From: Phoronis australis
Lineage: Eukaryota; Phoronida; Phoronidae
Length of the DNA: 61,329 nt
Reading direction: 5' to 3'
NCBI GenBank assembly: GCA_002633005.1
Contig: NMRA01000333.1
Location: forward strand, 343,797 to 405,125
Shown here: in pieces, positions 29,868-43,400 of the stretch
Numbering within the stretch: the first letter of the stretch is position 1
How the letters are laid out: the number at the start of each line of letters is the position of its first letter
The notes under the pieces: generated by a model
Seen by the model: only the letters and a program-made list of their open reading frames with translations
Database searches by the model: none
Told to the model about the DNA's origin: nothing
Program-made: the position numbers and the translations under genes

Positions 29868-31910
29868 AGAAACACATATGACACCAAAATAAACCTAACT
29901 GCTGACGAGCAACAGGAATTTGAGGATCGACAGCTGGCCGAGGCTGTTCAAGCCAGCCTCAATGACCCTTAGCCATCCCTGGAACTAGATGACATCCTTA
30001 AGGTTTGGGCAGCTTCAGCCACAATCCAGGATGTCAGAAAGACTGTTTTTGCAAGTGCTGCAAGTGCACTAAAAAGGCGTCTTTCAATTTTGGTCACAAG
30101 CCATATAGAGTTTAGTGGCAAGGATGGTAGTGACTAAGGAGGCCCTACTAGAGTTTTTCATGTAAACTTTTGACCATTTCTGCTTGGATATGTCATTTCT
30201 GAATGGGACTGAAGAAGGAATGAACTCCTTTCTTGTCCAAAAAAGATGTGGTATTCATACATTTCTACTTTTTTATCTGCTCACAAGCACAATGCCTATA
30301 AATATGCTTGTAATAACATATATCAGAAATCTTGTCCTTTTCACGTTGCGCATAATTGCCATCAGAACAAAATGGATCCTCTTTGGCAGGTAACTAAATT
30401 CACATTCCTGCTTGAGGTAACAAACGATGTGATGTTATATTTTTAGGCTTCTGCTGAAAGAGATTGCCTTTGGCAAAGGTCTTTTTGAGGGTAGTCAGGC
30501 ATCCCAGATTTTCACGGGATGACTTGATGCCCTAGAAAGCAGGCAGTTTGTAGGTTGCAGCATTGCCCATGGCAGTCCCGGTCTAAACTACCTCAGCAAT
30601 TGCCTGTTCAAGCTTATGGTTGGGAAGAGGGTTACTTGTATTGAGGAGCTGATGGCAGACGTACCAGATGCTGAAGAGGAAGCCCCAGAATGTGAAGTGA
30701 TAAATTAGTGTACAGAAAGCTTAATCAATAGCCCATCACCTTAGCTAAACATATGGTCCGTAACTAGACGTGCATATCCAAGGTTTAAAAGACTAAAACC
30801 TCTTCGGATGATTATGTGAATTAGTAATATTGTGTCAATAGTTACATTTTGTTTCATACAAAATCACTGTTCATAACTCTGCTGACTATACTCATGCTAT
30901 AATTAAGACATATATCTAGTTCTGACCTCAACTTGTAATGTGCATACTGAGCTTCGTATTGTAAATAGGCTTCATTGAATTTCAGATGCTTGACATTAAA
31001 GATGAGGGCACATTAAAACAAGTTGTGAACGAGCTGGGTGCCTGGGCCAGTGAACATGGATGCAACTTATCCTACAAGTTCGAGCTTGGCTGTACAACAG
31101 AAGCGGTTATGAAGCTGGCACAATACTTTGTGTTTTACAAGTACGTTTCCATCTTGTTCAAGGTGTTTACATACAGCAGCAGAACATCAGAAGCTTTGCT
31201 TCCCATGTGGCCTGAACAATTTTGTTGGGCAATTTTAATCAATTATTTTTGGTGTTAAGTTATAAACTCTTTATGGCTTCTTAGCTATTCGAATTCCTTA
31301 ACTGAGATGGTTTTCTAGCAAGGAGATTAAACTTGCCAAAAATTAAATTAAGTGAAGTTGCAGAACTCAAATTTGGCAAATAAATAACGAAAAGATTCTG
31401 AGCATACAAGAAAGTCAAAAAAGTTGCCCCTGCTGCTCAAATCAAACCAGCTTCTCACTTGCATTTCTGACAATAATTGGCGATTTAGTGAGAATCTAAC
31501 TGAAATCTCATGGGAATCAAGTGAGATTTTCACTTTCTTTTGTGGTTAAGACCAGGTGTGGCATCCTTTTAACAACTTGGATGTAGATGTCTAAAGAGAA
31601 ATATTTGACAATAAACAAATTGTGTCTGAAAAAATGTTTGACTTAACGAAGCAATTGCTATATTTCAGGAATAAGATGGCCTCTGACCAATTTGTTGATG
31701 AACTCAAGTCCATTTCAAACATGTGGTCAGAGGTCTTTGCGAAATGCAAGGACTCGTCGACATTATTGTGCCACAACGCTCAATTACCTTTAACGGCAAA
31801 GACCGTTAAGGAGTTATACAAGTGAATTGGTCCCATGTTGGAAGCAACAAGCGTTTGAAAGAAAAAGACACAATTTACTGCTGTGAGGTTTACCTTCAGG
31901 ATTGTGAGGG
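29868..31910 (+). pseudogene. HECT-domain ubiquitin ligase-like relic (G2E3-like) with UIM
   Basis: Four blocks resemble the HECT proteins annotated as G2E3-like in invertebrates. Block 1 (29868-30160) holds a ubiquitin-interacting motif, RQLAEAVQASLND, then DVRKTVFASAASALKRRLS and GG.TR.F, which opens the HECT N-lobe. Block 2 (30447-30710) holds LLLKEIAFGKGLFEGSQAS, IAHGSPGLNYLSN and KLMVGK. Block 3 (30986-31139) and block 4 (31669-31910) join in phase at canonical splice sites (GTACGT, TTTCAG) and end GSNKRLKEKDTIY. Stops at 29969, 30136 and near 30519, and a shift near 31824, kill it. The active-site Cys lobe was not found. An active HECT enzyme would ubiquitinate proteins in the cytosol or nucleus. 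Confidence 0.65.
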
Positions 31911-32536
31911 TAGGTATTCAATGAAACCTTTTCATGCACTCACATTTGTATGCGGATGCATATTGTCCACATCTGTGTGTGGGCATCCAGCCTAGAGACC
32001 TGCTGTTGTATCTCCTAAACCCCTTGTAGGATCTTATTGAAATTTGACAGTTGTGTTCCTATGGGCTGGCACAATGATGATTGTTAACCAAGACCCTTTT
32101 GTACCGCTGAAGCCCCCTGGTGGAGATTACCAGCATTCAGGAACTGAGTTCACAGAATATTACTTACTCTGTCAAGCAATGAACTTTCGCGCCAATTCAT
32201 CAAAATATAAAGAAAATCATGGAAAAATAGCCTGCTTAAACATGCTGGAATGATGTTTTATTTATGTCTTTATCGGGACATTTATTATGATGTACTAGTT
32301 AGTTTCACTATTCTAATATTAATATTTGCCATTTCGTGATTTTTGTGACTGGTTGATTGAATCTGCACAATGTCCCTTTCGTCTGTGTAGTTGGCAGATC
32401 GAGACCAATATGCTGAGACAATCCAGTTGATTGCCAACGTTAATCCATACTAGGTTGAACTACACGACATTCATCAATGGAAGTTGCGAGGGAACTCCCG
32501 GAATGCTCTGATAACATAAAGAAGTTCAAAAAAGTC

Positions 32537-32620
32537 GGGTGAAAAATGCATTACCTCTGCACAGATTTTTCTAAAGCCTTTGACTATGTTTTTAGAAGTA
32601 TACTGTGGGAAAATTAAATG
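32537..32620 (+). pseudogene. Short non-LTR reverse-transcriptase fragment
   Basis: The frame HYLCTDFSKAFDYVFRSILW matches the first catalytic box of non-LTR RTs (F.DFSKAFD.V....LW). Only this piece is clear; the DNA to about 32920 may continue the insertion. Confidence 0.5.
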
Positions 32621-32919
32621 ATAATTATGTTAGCACTGTGATGTTAAAAGTCCCTTTTCTTGCAAATAGAGGGAAGACAACTTCAGCTCTATGAGATCTT
32701 CTGCACTTCGCCCGACTGGCAATGAGAAGCGTGCAACACATTGCTCCCGTCACTGTGCAAAATGAACTCCAAGACATGATCACCTGCAAAGGTCTGGGGT
32801 GGCTCATGCCCTCGGGCCCTTCATTTCTCTGTGAGAGGCTAATCAACTTGGGTCTTTGTTTGCACTGGTTCGTGGAGAGTCCCCAAGCTGAACCGCTCCG
32901 TGTGGGCACTACCGTTTGA

Positions 32920-34261
32920 ATTTATGTGGAATTTATGATTGTCATTTGCAAGTTTTAAGCACTTTAACTCGCACTGGATCACTGACGGAACAATTATGAA
33001 TAATTAATTAGCAACCATAAAAAATTATTTTGATCCGATACCTGTGTTTCTAAGCTACAAGAAATGTAAAAGCCGGGGAAAAATTCTTTAAGCAATAGGT
33101 AATTAATTTGGACCCTGTATATTACAAATAAAATACATAGCATGCACTTTCACTAATTTTTCATTTTAGATATGTTGACTGACAAGAGCTGTTGCAATCT
33201 TGCTTGTAAACTGGAATCAAAACAATAGCTGAAACAATGTTCCCCTCATACATTTTGTCACATAAATGAATAAGTCCTGAAATGATATCCACAAGGCGTA
33301 CATTTCACTGAAACTTGACAAAGCACTGTTATCACCTTACCAATAAATGATATGTGGATTTTAAATTTAATCAAAAACTTGACATCACCAAAGTATAGTA
33401 CAAGCCAACAGACAAATGACCTGGAATTCTCCGTCATGACAGCTGGGCGAAAGTCGAATTCATCATTAGAATATTGTTCCTTTGTGACCAAGAATTAACA
33501 GGAAGTTAATACAGTGTCTAAGCCATTTTGCCAATAGAATTTTACTACCCTATCGTTATTACCAGTCATTTTACTACCCTATAGTTACTACCAGTCATTT
33601 TATCTGTAAACAAAATTTGTTGTCATGACGGAAATGATATTTTTTCAGCTTACTTTTGTCTTGTACTGAAGGTGCAACCAACTGTCTTGTACTGAAGGTG
33701 CAACCAACTTTTTTCCATGCTAAGTATGTGACAGGGCTCAACACTTAGCATGTCAGCTTGCAACACTTAGCATGTCATCTCAAGAGTGACCTGGAAAAGT
33801 TCCAAGGACGTCAAAACACATAAACCTCATGTATGGAGGTGCAAAAGTCCTGACAACCAGACTTGATTTTTACCAGGTCACAAACAAAATCTGAGGTCAC
33901 ATTAGCAAGCTACAGGTCACATAATTATGCCCTGTAACAGCTATTAGAGGAATCAAGACCAGTAGCAAAAACTAGTCTCTTTCATGTCAACAATTTTTAA
34001 GAGAATAAAGCAATTGTCAGTTTTTAAAAACTAACATTGGGCATTTTCTAATTGCACGAAACTTACTAATCTGCACAGCATTATGGGGGAACAATATGAA
34101 TGAACAAATGTTAGCAAATGATGACCAATAAATAAATGTTAGCAGCTATACAATAAATACAAGAAGCCAATCAATGGACTTGTATGTGACTTACACCTCC
34201 ACATTTACCAAACCTCAACTTCAAAACAGAAAACAACAACAAAAATACTGTAGTAACAAAC
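32920..34261. other. Region downstream of NFXL1 stop
   Basis: Contains the NFXL1 3' UTR (minus strand) of unknown length. No clear AATAAA on the minus strand was found close to the stop. Two 30-bp TACTACCCTAT..TTACTACCAG repeats lie at about 33538-33600. Confidence 0.4.
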
Positions 34262-34483
34262 CTAGAGGATGAACGTTATGAACCAAGCAAGTACAACAAT
34301 TGTGGCTGATCCCACTACCAGCACCTTCTTGTATCTCTCCAGCCATGACACTTCCTCTACGTATTCTTGACGTTTACGTGGTTTCCGCTTCCTACCCTGC
34401 ATTTTCCGCTCAAACTGCGCCAGCTCCACCTGCTGGCGCTGTTTCTCCTGCTCTAAACGCTCTTCTTCAGCAGCTTTCTCTTG
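34262..34483 (-). CDS. NFXL1: NFXL1 last exon, coiled coil and membrane anchor
   Basis: Acceptor TGTTACAG. Encodes a Glu/Gln/Lys coiled coil, a basic stretch GRKRKPRKR, then [20 protein letters not shown] and TAG at 34264-34262. The hydrophobic end matches the C-terminal anchor of human NFXL1. Confidence 0.95.
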   Translation of the reverse strand, partial: QEKAAEEERLEQEKQRQQVELAQFERKMQGRKRKPRKRQEYVEEVSWLERYKKVLVVGSATIVVLAWFITFIL

Positions 34484-37400
34484 CTGTAACAGATTTGACA
34501 TGTAAAAGAGATGAGACCATAAAGGTATGCTAAACTGCTTAATAGCAGGCCACGTTTTTTTCGCTTTAATCATGGGATGTTAAATTTTGTAAGCAAAAGT
34601 TAGAGAACGACAAGTTCATGATTCACAGGTAAACACGAAAGGTGTCCAACTATGAACTGGAAAATCATTCAAGAAACGAGATTAAAACAAAAAAATTTCA
34701 AAACAAATTCTGTGATGTAGCTACTGTTTAAGCAGTCAGTAGTAGTCTTTGTATCAACTTCATAATTAAGCTGAGTCACCACTTCATTTACTGTCAAATT
34801 ATGTCAAGGGTATTTGACAATTTCTAAACAATATGCACGCAGTCAACTTCGTGCAAGCTGAAAATACAGTCAGGGCTGTATTGGCTTCCTTATTTTGAAA
34901 ATCACACGGGTTGATTAACATGATAGGTGTCATTACGTGCGCATTACAAAGGCTGCATAAAATAGTACATTGATATCACCAAACATTGTTTGTTTATTAT
35001 TTTATACTTATTCTGTACATTACGGTTTGTTTTAAGTATTGTATGAAGCAAGATTTCTATCAGTGTTGCGTATTTACTATGGACTAACAACAGCACAGTG
35101 TACCTGGAGAGTGAGCGTATAAAGGTGTTGCCTTCAGTGAGCGGACAACAAACATGAAAAAATCAAAACTAAAAAATGGTAGTGATGAGCGAACCAATGT
35201 TTGACCTTGTTGGGATGCTCAGTCTAGCATTCATTGCTAAGTTAGTCAACCTCATGAGCCATGACAGATCAAAGTCATCTAGTCTCTACGTAGTAGTCTA
35301 AACATGCTCACTGATGCCCACCTCTTTGCGTTGTTCCAGCAGCTCCCTACAGGTGTCATCACACTCTACTTGACGTCTGCCCTTCTGTACATCACAGCAA
35401 ATAACTTCCTGTTTCCTACGTTTACAGGCACACTTCTGAGTGGTCTTTTTCTTGCAGTGACTTCCATCAGGACAGTTGCCAGTATGACATGACATAGGAC
35501 ACTGATGACCACAGGACAGCTGTTGTATGCAAGCAACGTGAAACATTGAAAACAACGTCCAATGAAGATGATTATTCAAAAAGTCAGTGTTTGAAAAATG
35601 ACATATTAAACAGTGTAGTCAGTCTATAACCTTTTGAGCTTCACAATGAGAAACAATAGTTTGCCAGGTGGTGGTAATAAATAAAGCTTCTAATTCTTGT
35701 TAACATTTGAACAGCAGTTCATCACCATGGTGAGCATGTGGTTATTAACACACACAGACACTGTCACACTTGCAACACCTGGTAAATTTAAAGTCAGCCA
35801 TTTCCATGAGATCAAATTGACTATAGTGAGAAAATGGGTTTAAAAAGAATTACGCTACACAAGAAAGCAAAAGTAATACTAACAACAATTGTGAAAAGAA
35901 TTGCATTCATAAGAAACGAAGATTATTAGGTGAGAACGCCTTGGTTTCATGAAGTAAGAAGACTGGCTACCCAGAAAATTTAGAAACAAATCTTGAACGA
36001 ATAGAAATTTAGCTTCCAGCTAGTTTGCTGTGGAGAGTCTAGCTTTAGAAACACACAAGGGTACTCCATAACCATCCCCAGTACAATGTTAGGACTGCTA
36101 ACTACACCTATTAAGCTGTGCAGGTTTTCCAAACAAGTCACATAATGTGATTACACACCATTTTAGGACACTTCCCAGGACAGGACTGCATTCTGTGTCG
36201 TCCTCCCTCATCAGCCATTGTCCACTTGTGACACTCTATGTGTTGAACAGTCATCTGACAGTGACAGCGCATGCGTATCATCTGTCTACATGGAGGGCAG
36301 TCTCCTGGGTGGCAGGGCAGGCTGCACACATGACTACACCCATCTGGCCGGGCTTTCTCACACCCAGCTTCACAGTTGACACAATTGGTTCCTGCCTAAG
36401 GAAATAAATCATTGACCGCTTATAAGACATTGAATGGTTGCAATTATGTTTGATGGCTCAAAACCCACTTGTGACATGTCACATTTAACTCATGCTACCT
36501 ACAAAAAGGACATAGCAAAAGTAAACCAACATGTACTATGTAGGACATACTGTCAGCAAATTGAATCCTAAACCATAACCCTTACCCTAAGTGAAGGTAA
36601 CTCTAGACCAAAGACGGTGGGGAAAGTTTGTCCTAACCCTAACATCAAAGGGGGGGGGGCACTTGTAGAAAGTGTTCCATAACTTGGATCCGCAACACCA
36701 AAGGCCCAAAGTACTTTTTGAAAACCAAAAGAAGCAAGTAACTATCATAATTCTGGCACTGCATGAGGTCTTTCAAGACATTCAATGTCAAAATTTGAGA
36801 GCAAGGAAGGCGTATCCCCATTGATGCCTAAAACTTGAAGTTAATACATGTACTTTACTGGAAACTAGATGACGTATAGTTTTCAGAGACACGGGCCAAT
36901 TTAATTTGCTCATATTGTCCGACTTCTGACTTATTACAGTTTATTGTTTTTAATAAAATGCATTATTGCTTTGTACTAAGTTTTTGTTTTATTTTGTTGC
37001 TAATTTTTTAAGTTGTACATTATGAGACAGATATTGGTTCTTCCTCCAACTCACCATGCTGTCATCAGTAGCGCCCTCTACCACATGACACTCTAGTTGA
37101 CATGTGTGATTACCACAAATCAGCCTACGTCCACACTGTCTGTTACAGGAGAATGGTCTGGCATTGAAACACGGAATATTGGACACCTGGAGTAAGATTG
37201 GAAAACACAAATGAAGCACCACACTTACACTAACATTGAAAATAGCCTGCCACATTTTCATACAACTTCCCATTTTCTTCATACTGCACAAGTGTTTTCA
37301 ATGAGCACTAAATTGGGAAACCACCTCAATGGCAGACTGAGGTTGTTGATAGTCAGTAGCTTTCAAAAATTTCAGATAAAAAATTTTCTTACTTCCATCC

Positions 37401-40400
37401 ATTTCATTCAGCAGCTGATTTTGTAGCTGCAATATCCCTCACAAGTTTCACAATAACACTAATAGCAAACACTAGACAATCTTCACATCCACAAGTGTCA
37501 TTTCCACATCTACTTATTGTTATAACACTCTCTTGTAGTGAGAAGCCCTCGTGCATATAACCAGAGAAAGTACAACTGTCACCATAACAACAGGTTGATG
37601 CATACTGGTGACAAAATGTCCAGCTATGCCCCCTGAGGAAGCACTATCAGCTCAATCAATAAGAAAGAGTTTGTGAACAGAAAGCTTTAAAGCACAGTCA
37701 ATATTCGACTCGGGTCACAATGGGTCACTAATGTTGCTAATGGATAAGGATCACTGTTTCTAAGCTCTGACTAGAATGAGTGCATGAAGTCATTTAATAG
37801 CGTAAGTTTGTGACACGAGTATAATGTGACAACCTGAAGTTACATTTCGTCTGGAGTTAGGACTGGCTTCAATAGCATTACATAGGGAATGCATGACTGC
37901 ATCATAATGCGCCCCCTATAGTTCACCTCATGATTGCATCACACTGCGCCCCCTATAGTTCACCTCATGACTGCATCATACTACATCCCCTATAGTTCAC
38001 CCCATGACTGCATCATACTGCGCCCCCTATAGTTCACCTCATGTTTCCCAAGGCAGGCCACAGCCAAAGGCACTGTGCAACGTGGGCAATCATAGTTTTT
38101 CAACTCTGTCTTAGGCTCTTCATGACGGTCCCATGGAGAGTTTTTAACAGTCTGCAATAATCAGAGATCTTGATGTGAGATAATCATTTTAAGGTTCTAA
38201 CTTTAATTTTTAAGAACAAATCGTGGACAATTTTGAAATCTGAAAGGTGTGTTTTTTGCTTAGTGTAGACTCACTTTTCAAAGTCCGCTGCAAACATAAC
38301 AAATATAAATCTCGTCACAAAAGATTCATTTCATTTTGCGTGTCATGCTATTTGTTTGCCAGGATAACACATTAACAGCTAAAAAATTTCAGTTGCCAAA
38401 AACCTTAATAACTTATAACTGAAAAGGGAAATGTGGTTATTACATTGTACACATAAATTTCTAGTTATATTGTTCTGCTCACATTGCTAAGTAACATTTT
38501 TACAGAATGTTTTTAAAAAATTAAGGTAAATCAATTAAAAGCAGTGTCAACAATCTCTTGATAGTTTAAGTAAATAGTGACAGTAGAAAGACACATAACT
38601 AATCAATACTTTGTGTTGAACTTTGAGCCACTTCAACAAAGGCAATAGTCAAATGTGAGGGACCCTTCAGAGACAAAATGGTTTGAAACTGAGAATTAAG
38701 AATAAAGAAACAAGCGACCAGACCACAAGTTGCTATATTACGTTTTGTGTTGTTTTCACTCTGACCGCTGTGTGACACTCAGATGGACAAACATGGCCAC
38801 AGTTCAGTGTACGGTCACACCGAAGACGACACGGTGGGCAATGACCAAAATGACATCGGTGGCGTACACGTTCTTTGTGGTGACAATCTGGTGGGTTACT
38901 AGAAAAGAATTATTAAACATTAATGTTATGAACTCATCACAATAAGCACACGGTTCCCCTGGATAACAAATCTGAAACAAGTTGCAAACTGCGCGTTATC
39001 TTCTTGAACAGTCATATTCCTCTCTGTTAATTCGTGGAAACAACTGTAGTAATTAGACATTATTTAAATTGATCAGAATGTCACTGAAATTTTTACTGCT
39101 AAATAACGAAAAATGTTGGGATGCAACTTAACTCATTCATTCTAAAACCAGTAAAAGAATTGGGTTGTTCAAACACTGATTTCAAACATGGCTGTGAGCT
39201 TATCAAACAAGACACAGATTTCCAAACAAGGTGTAGAACATTTCAATTGTCATGTAACACAATGTTTGACATATGGATTAAATGTAAAAACCAACATTGT
39301 GCTCTGTCAAAGATAAACGATAGGAAAAGCTAGTGACTATCAATTTTCTCATTTTGTTTGAAATAAAACTTTGAGAACTAAAACGTTGGACTGGTAGACC
39401 ACACAAATGTTCAGCCAGCAAAATATTTACCATATCCAAACACATACAGGGGAGGTAATTAACAAAAGATCTTATGTTAGTGATGTCTTTCAATAAACCG
39501 CTGAGTTCTAGATTGGTGAAAAAGTCTAGTGTTTTTAAAATTTCTTTAAAACGTACTTGCACAGTTCGTAGCATTTAGGTGGTTTGGTGTGTCGTTCGCG
39601 TCCACATGGCACAGTCAAGATAGTGGTGCCACAGTTACATGGAATGTCCACAGTCAGCGGGCACGGGTAACACTGGCCTAAGTGGAGGTACAAGGAGCAA
39701 ATTAGTTTGGTTACATTTAACCAAATGATGACATGTCATCTTATAAAGCCTGCTATCAAGTAATAACCAAATGTCAGTTCTTTCAAATGTCAGAAATTAC
39801 ATCTGATGAGGTATTTGTTCTTTTTACTCATCACTTGACAAACCACGACATTTAAAACCATATTTATCCCATGGGTGCACCTAGGGGGGGGCTCGTACAA
39901 GCCCCCCCCATTTGGCGAAGTGGGCAAAAAGGTCCGCCTTAGTGAAACATAAAGTCCGGGTAAATGAGACAAAAGTCCACAAAAGCCAGGGGAAGTTGGC
40001 ATGGATGCGTGGCTCTAAACCTAATGGCTCCCCTTTTTTGTTTGTCCTCGTTGACTTCTTATAGTAAAAGGTCCGCATATTGAAAAATTCGAGCCCCCCC
40101 CCTATATTTTAGGCTGGGTGCGCGCGTGTACTCCTTGCTTAAGTGCCTTTGCAGCTTTTCAAAAAAAAAATACAAGAGCTCAGCAGTTTTTAGTCCGTGA
40201 CAGTGCAGTTCTCAAAATGAGGCAGGGAAAAGATCAGACCTAACTTTGCTTTATTGGCCTTATCTTGGAAAGACATTTTCTGCCTTCATTGCTCTCTTGT
40301 ACTAATATCCATGAAAATATAGCGAGTGGCCAAGCAAACGGCAACATCTTGGTTCTGCACGTTTGCTAAAAGAAAGTCATGCAGAGCCAAGAAGCGTGCC

Positions 40401-43400
40401 TTTTACAGGGCCTTCTATTACTTGCACTTGTTGCATGGATAGTAAATACAAGACAAGAAACAAAGTGCGTTTAATGCAAAAAAGTGCTTTTCAAAAATAA
40501 ACGGGATCTGCATTAAACTTTTTTATGAAACTTCATTAAAGACACTAGACTTTTTTAGCGAGCTTGATACTGGTACACTCATAGTTACGACAATCTCCTT
40601 TCTTCTAGTGTGCAAGTATGAAGTAAAAGACAGAGAGAAATAACAAACAAACAAATAAAAACAGTGGCAGCACATGGTGGGAAGCCCACAACCCTATCGA
40701 AACAGAGCCAGCGTGTGGTACACACCTGTGAGCTATTCATTCAACACAGGTTTTTCGTGACTGATCAACAGTGATTCCAAAATCTTTAGCCGAAATATGG
40801 CATTAGCAACATAGCGAATGATGGTATTGTCTACTATTTATTGTCTAGTTATTTTTTCGGCCATGTTGGTGTACAAAGTGATCTTGAATGGACCCCCTGC
40901 AAGTGCATGGAGAACCATAGCGAGAGAGAACACACTGTGTGTCAAAAGTAATGCTGTTCACGAGAATGAGGATGAAGACATTCGTCCATATGACATGTGA
41001 ATTGGTAAACATTACATTTGGCCACTGGTCGTAGTTTTTCATGACTGGGGTTGTTTGTAATGACAAGGTAACGTGACTTTATGTTCAGATAATAATTTAA
41101 AATGACTGCATTCAATCTATCATCAGGTTTGACCACCTTAACGTTGTCCCTTGCAATCATCAAGCACATGTTCGTCAAACGTTAACAAAACCAACGCAGA
41201 GCGTTGAAATGCTCCCATGAATGCATCGCAAATGGTGTGCTTTTAGGGTTGTTTAATCATTAAAATGGCCACTAGATGGTGCAAAATACGTCGAATCTGT
41301 CTGAAAACCAAAAAAATGTCAATGTTTCTTTAAAAGAAAGCCATTTACCAACTTTAATTAAAATTTACCGAGGAACTTCAGAGAAACAGAGGAAAACAAA
41401 ATAAACGTAATTGCCACAAGGGGGCGCAGTGTTCATCGGATCCGTCTAAAAGTTGTCATCTTCTCTTATTAACTTCATATAAGTTCACGTGCTAATTTAA
41501 TAAAGATCCTTTAGAGGGCTTAGGAGATACAGGTATGGGTGCAAAAACACAAAACCGCCACTAGGAGGCACCACAGTCATCAGAAATCATCGGCAACCGT
41601 CCCCTTCATAGAAAGTACATGCATGCCAACTTTCACAATCATCCTTAGATTGGTTTGGTTGACTGAGGGACGAACACCGCAAAACAGACCCAAAAACAAA
41701 AAAATGGCCACTAGGTGGCGCAAAAAACCTTGAATCAATCCGAAGATGAATGGCTAGCGTCACCTCACTAACAGATGTCTATGTACCAAATTTTGTGGAA
41801 ATCCGTTAAGTACCTTTGAAGATACAGCGATAAACGGAAAAAACTAAAATTGCCACTAGGTGACACACCGGTAGACCGATCTGTCCGAAAGTCGTCGTCG
41901 TCTGTTGTCAACTTTATATAAATACAATTGCTAAATTTAATAAACATCCTGTAGAGCGTTTAGGAGAGACAGCCATGGGCGCAAAAACAAACAAAACTGC
42001 CACTAGGTGGCGCCACATTAGTCGATATCATCGGAAAATCATCGTCAACTGTCTTCTTCATAGTAAGACCATACATGCCATTTTTCACAATCATTCTTAG
42101 AGTGGTTTGGTTGTTAGAGGGGCGGATGCCAAAAAAAACAACTCGAAAATAGTAAAAATGGTCACTAGATGGCGCAAAATCCTTTGAAGCAATCCAAAAA
42201 CAGAAAGATTGCATCAGCTCATTAGCAGATGCCTATGTACCAAATTTCATGAAAATCAGTTGAAGACCTTTGAAGATACAGAGGCAAACGTAAAAAACTA
42301 AAATTGTCACTAGGGAGCACAGCGGTATACGGTTCGGTCCGAAACTAGTCGCCCTCTGTCGTAGACCCCATAGGAACACACCTGCCAAATTTCAATACGA
42401 TCCTGCAAGGAGTTTAGGAGATACAGCCGCGGACGCAAGACGCCCAGACAGAGATGACGGCAATATGCAACCACATATAAATATGTGGGCGGATAAAAAT
42501 GATTCCTTTCCACCCTTAACTGCAACAAGGCGAAACTGAGCAAAATGTATTAAAACGATATACTATAACAATAATGAATTTTATGGAAAAAAAATTTGAA
42601 ATTACAAACAACACAACAGACATCAACACAAATGCCTGTTAGTGAGTATTTAAGTAGTGAATCAATGCTGGAACACTGAGACAGCTAACTACATTTGAAA
42701 AATGCTGGAATGCTGAGTGATTTCTTAAGAAACAAAAGACAACACAACCTAACAGAACCAATAGCCATTGATAACAGATACTGACTGCCCTTACTGTAAA
42801 CATTCGTCAGACCTAATATGTCTCAGATAGTCTTCTTGACAGTTTATCAAGTGCGACCCCAATGGAAAGCAGTGTGAACTGATGGGGCTACCCTCATTCT
42901 AAATATTACATTAAAAATAATAATAACTAAATAAATAGACAACACAGTGACACAATGGTTAGTAAGATAAGGTATTACACTGAAGGCCCAGTTTGGGCTG
43001 TAAAAATATTCCTTCAATGCCAAGTGTCTCCAGAAGGTAAAAAGAGCAATGATTTAGTTATGAGAACTGCACCATGACTCAAGAATTACAGAAACGTGCA
43101 AACCATGACTATAGTTGATATAACAGAGGACTCAGGACTTATTATAAACAATAGCATAATTACTCTGCGCGTGCAAGCGCAGGGTGCTGTTGTTCCTGGG
43201 TTTTCTTCAATTTTATTCTTATTCTTATTCTACTTATTCTTCTTCCGACCAACTTCGAGGCTTAATAACTCCAAAATGGGTGCAGGTATGTTCTTTAAAT
43301 TCTGCATGTGATTTTTAGCAGTACATAAATTTTGATTCGTTATATAACCATATTCCATTTTGCACCGGAAGAAATCATTTGGTGCAAAGGTCATGTAATT

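Noticed and set aside
32625-32919. 94-codon minus-strand ORF
   Set aside because: Overlaps a probable decayed LINE on the plus strand; no recognisable domain.
40818-41000. 60-codon plus-strand ORF in an NFXL1 intron
   Set aside because: Short, with a competing minus-strand frame and no domain or splice support.
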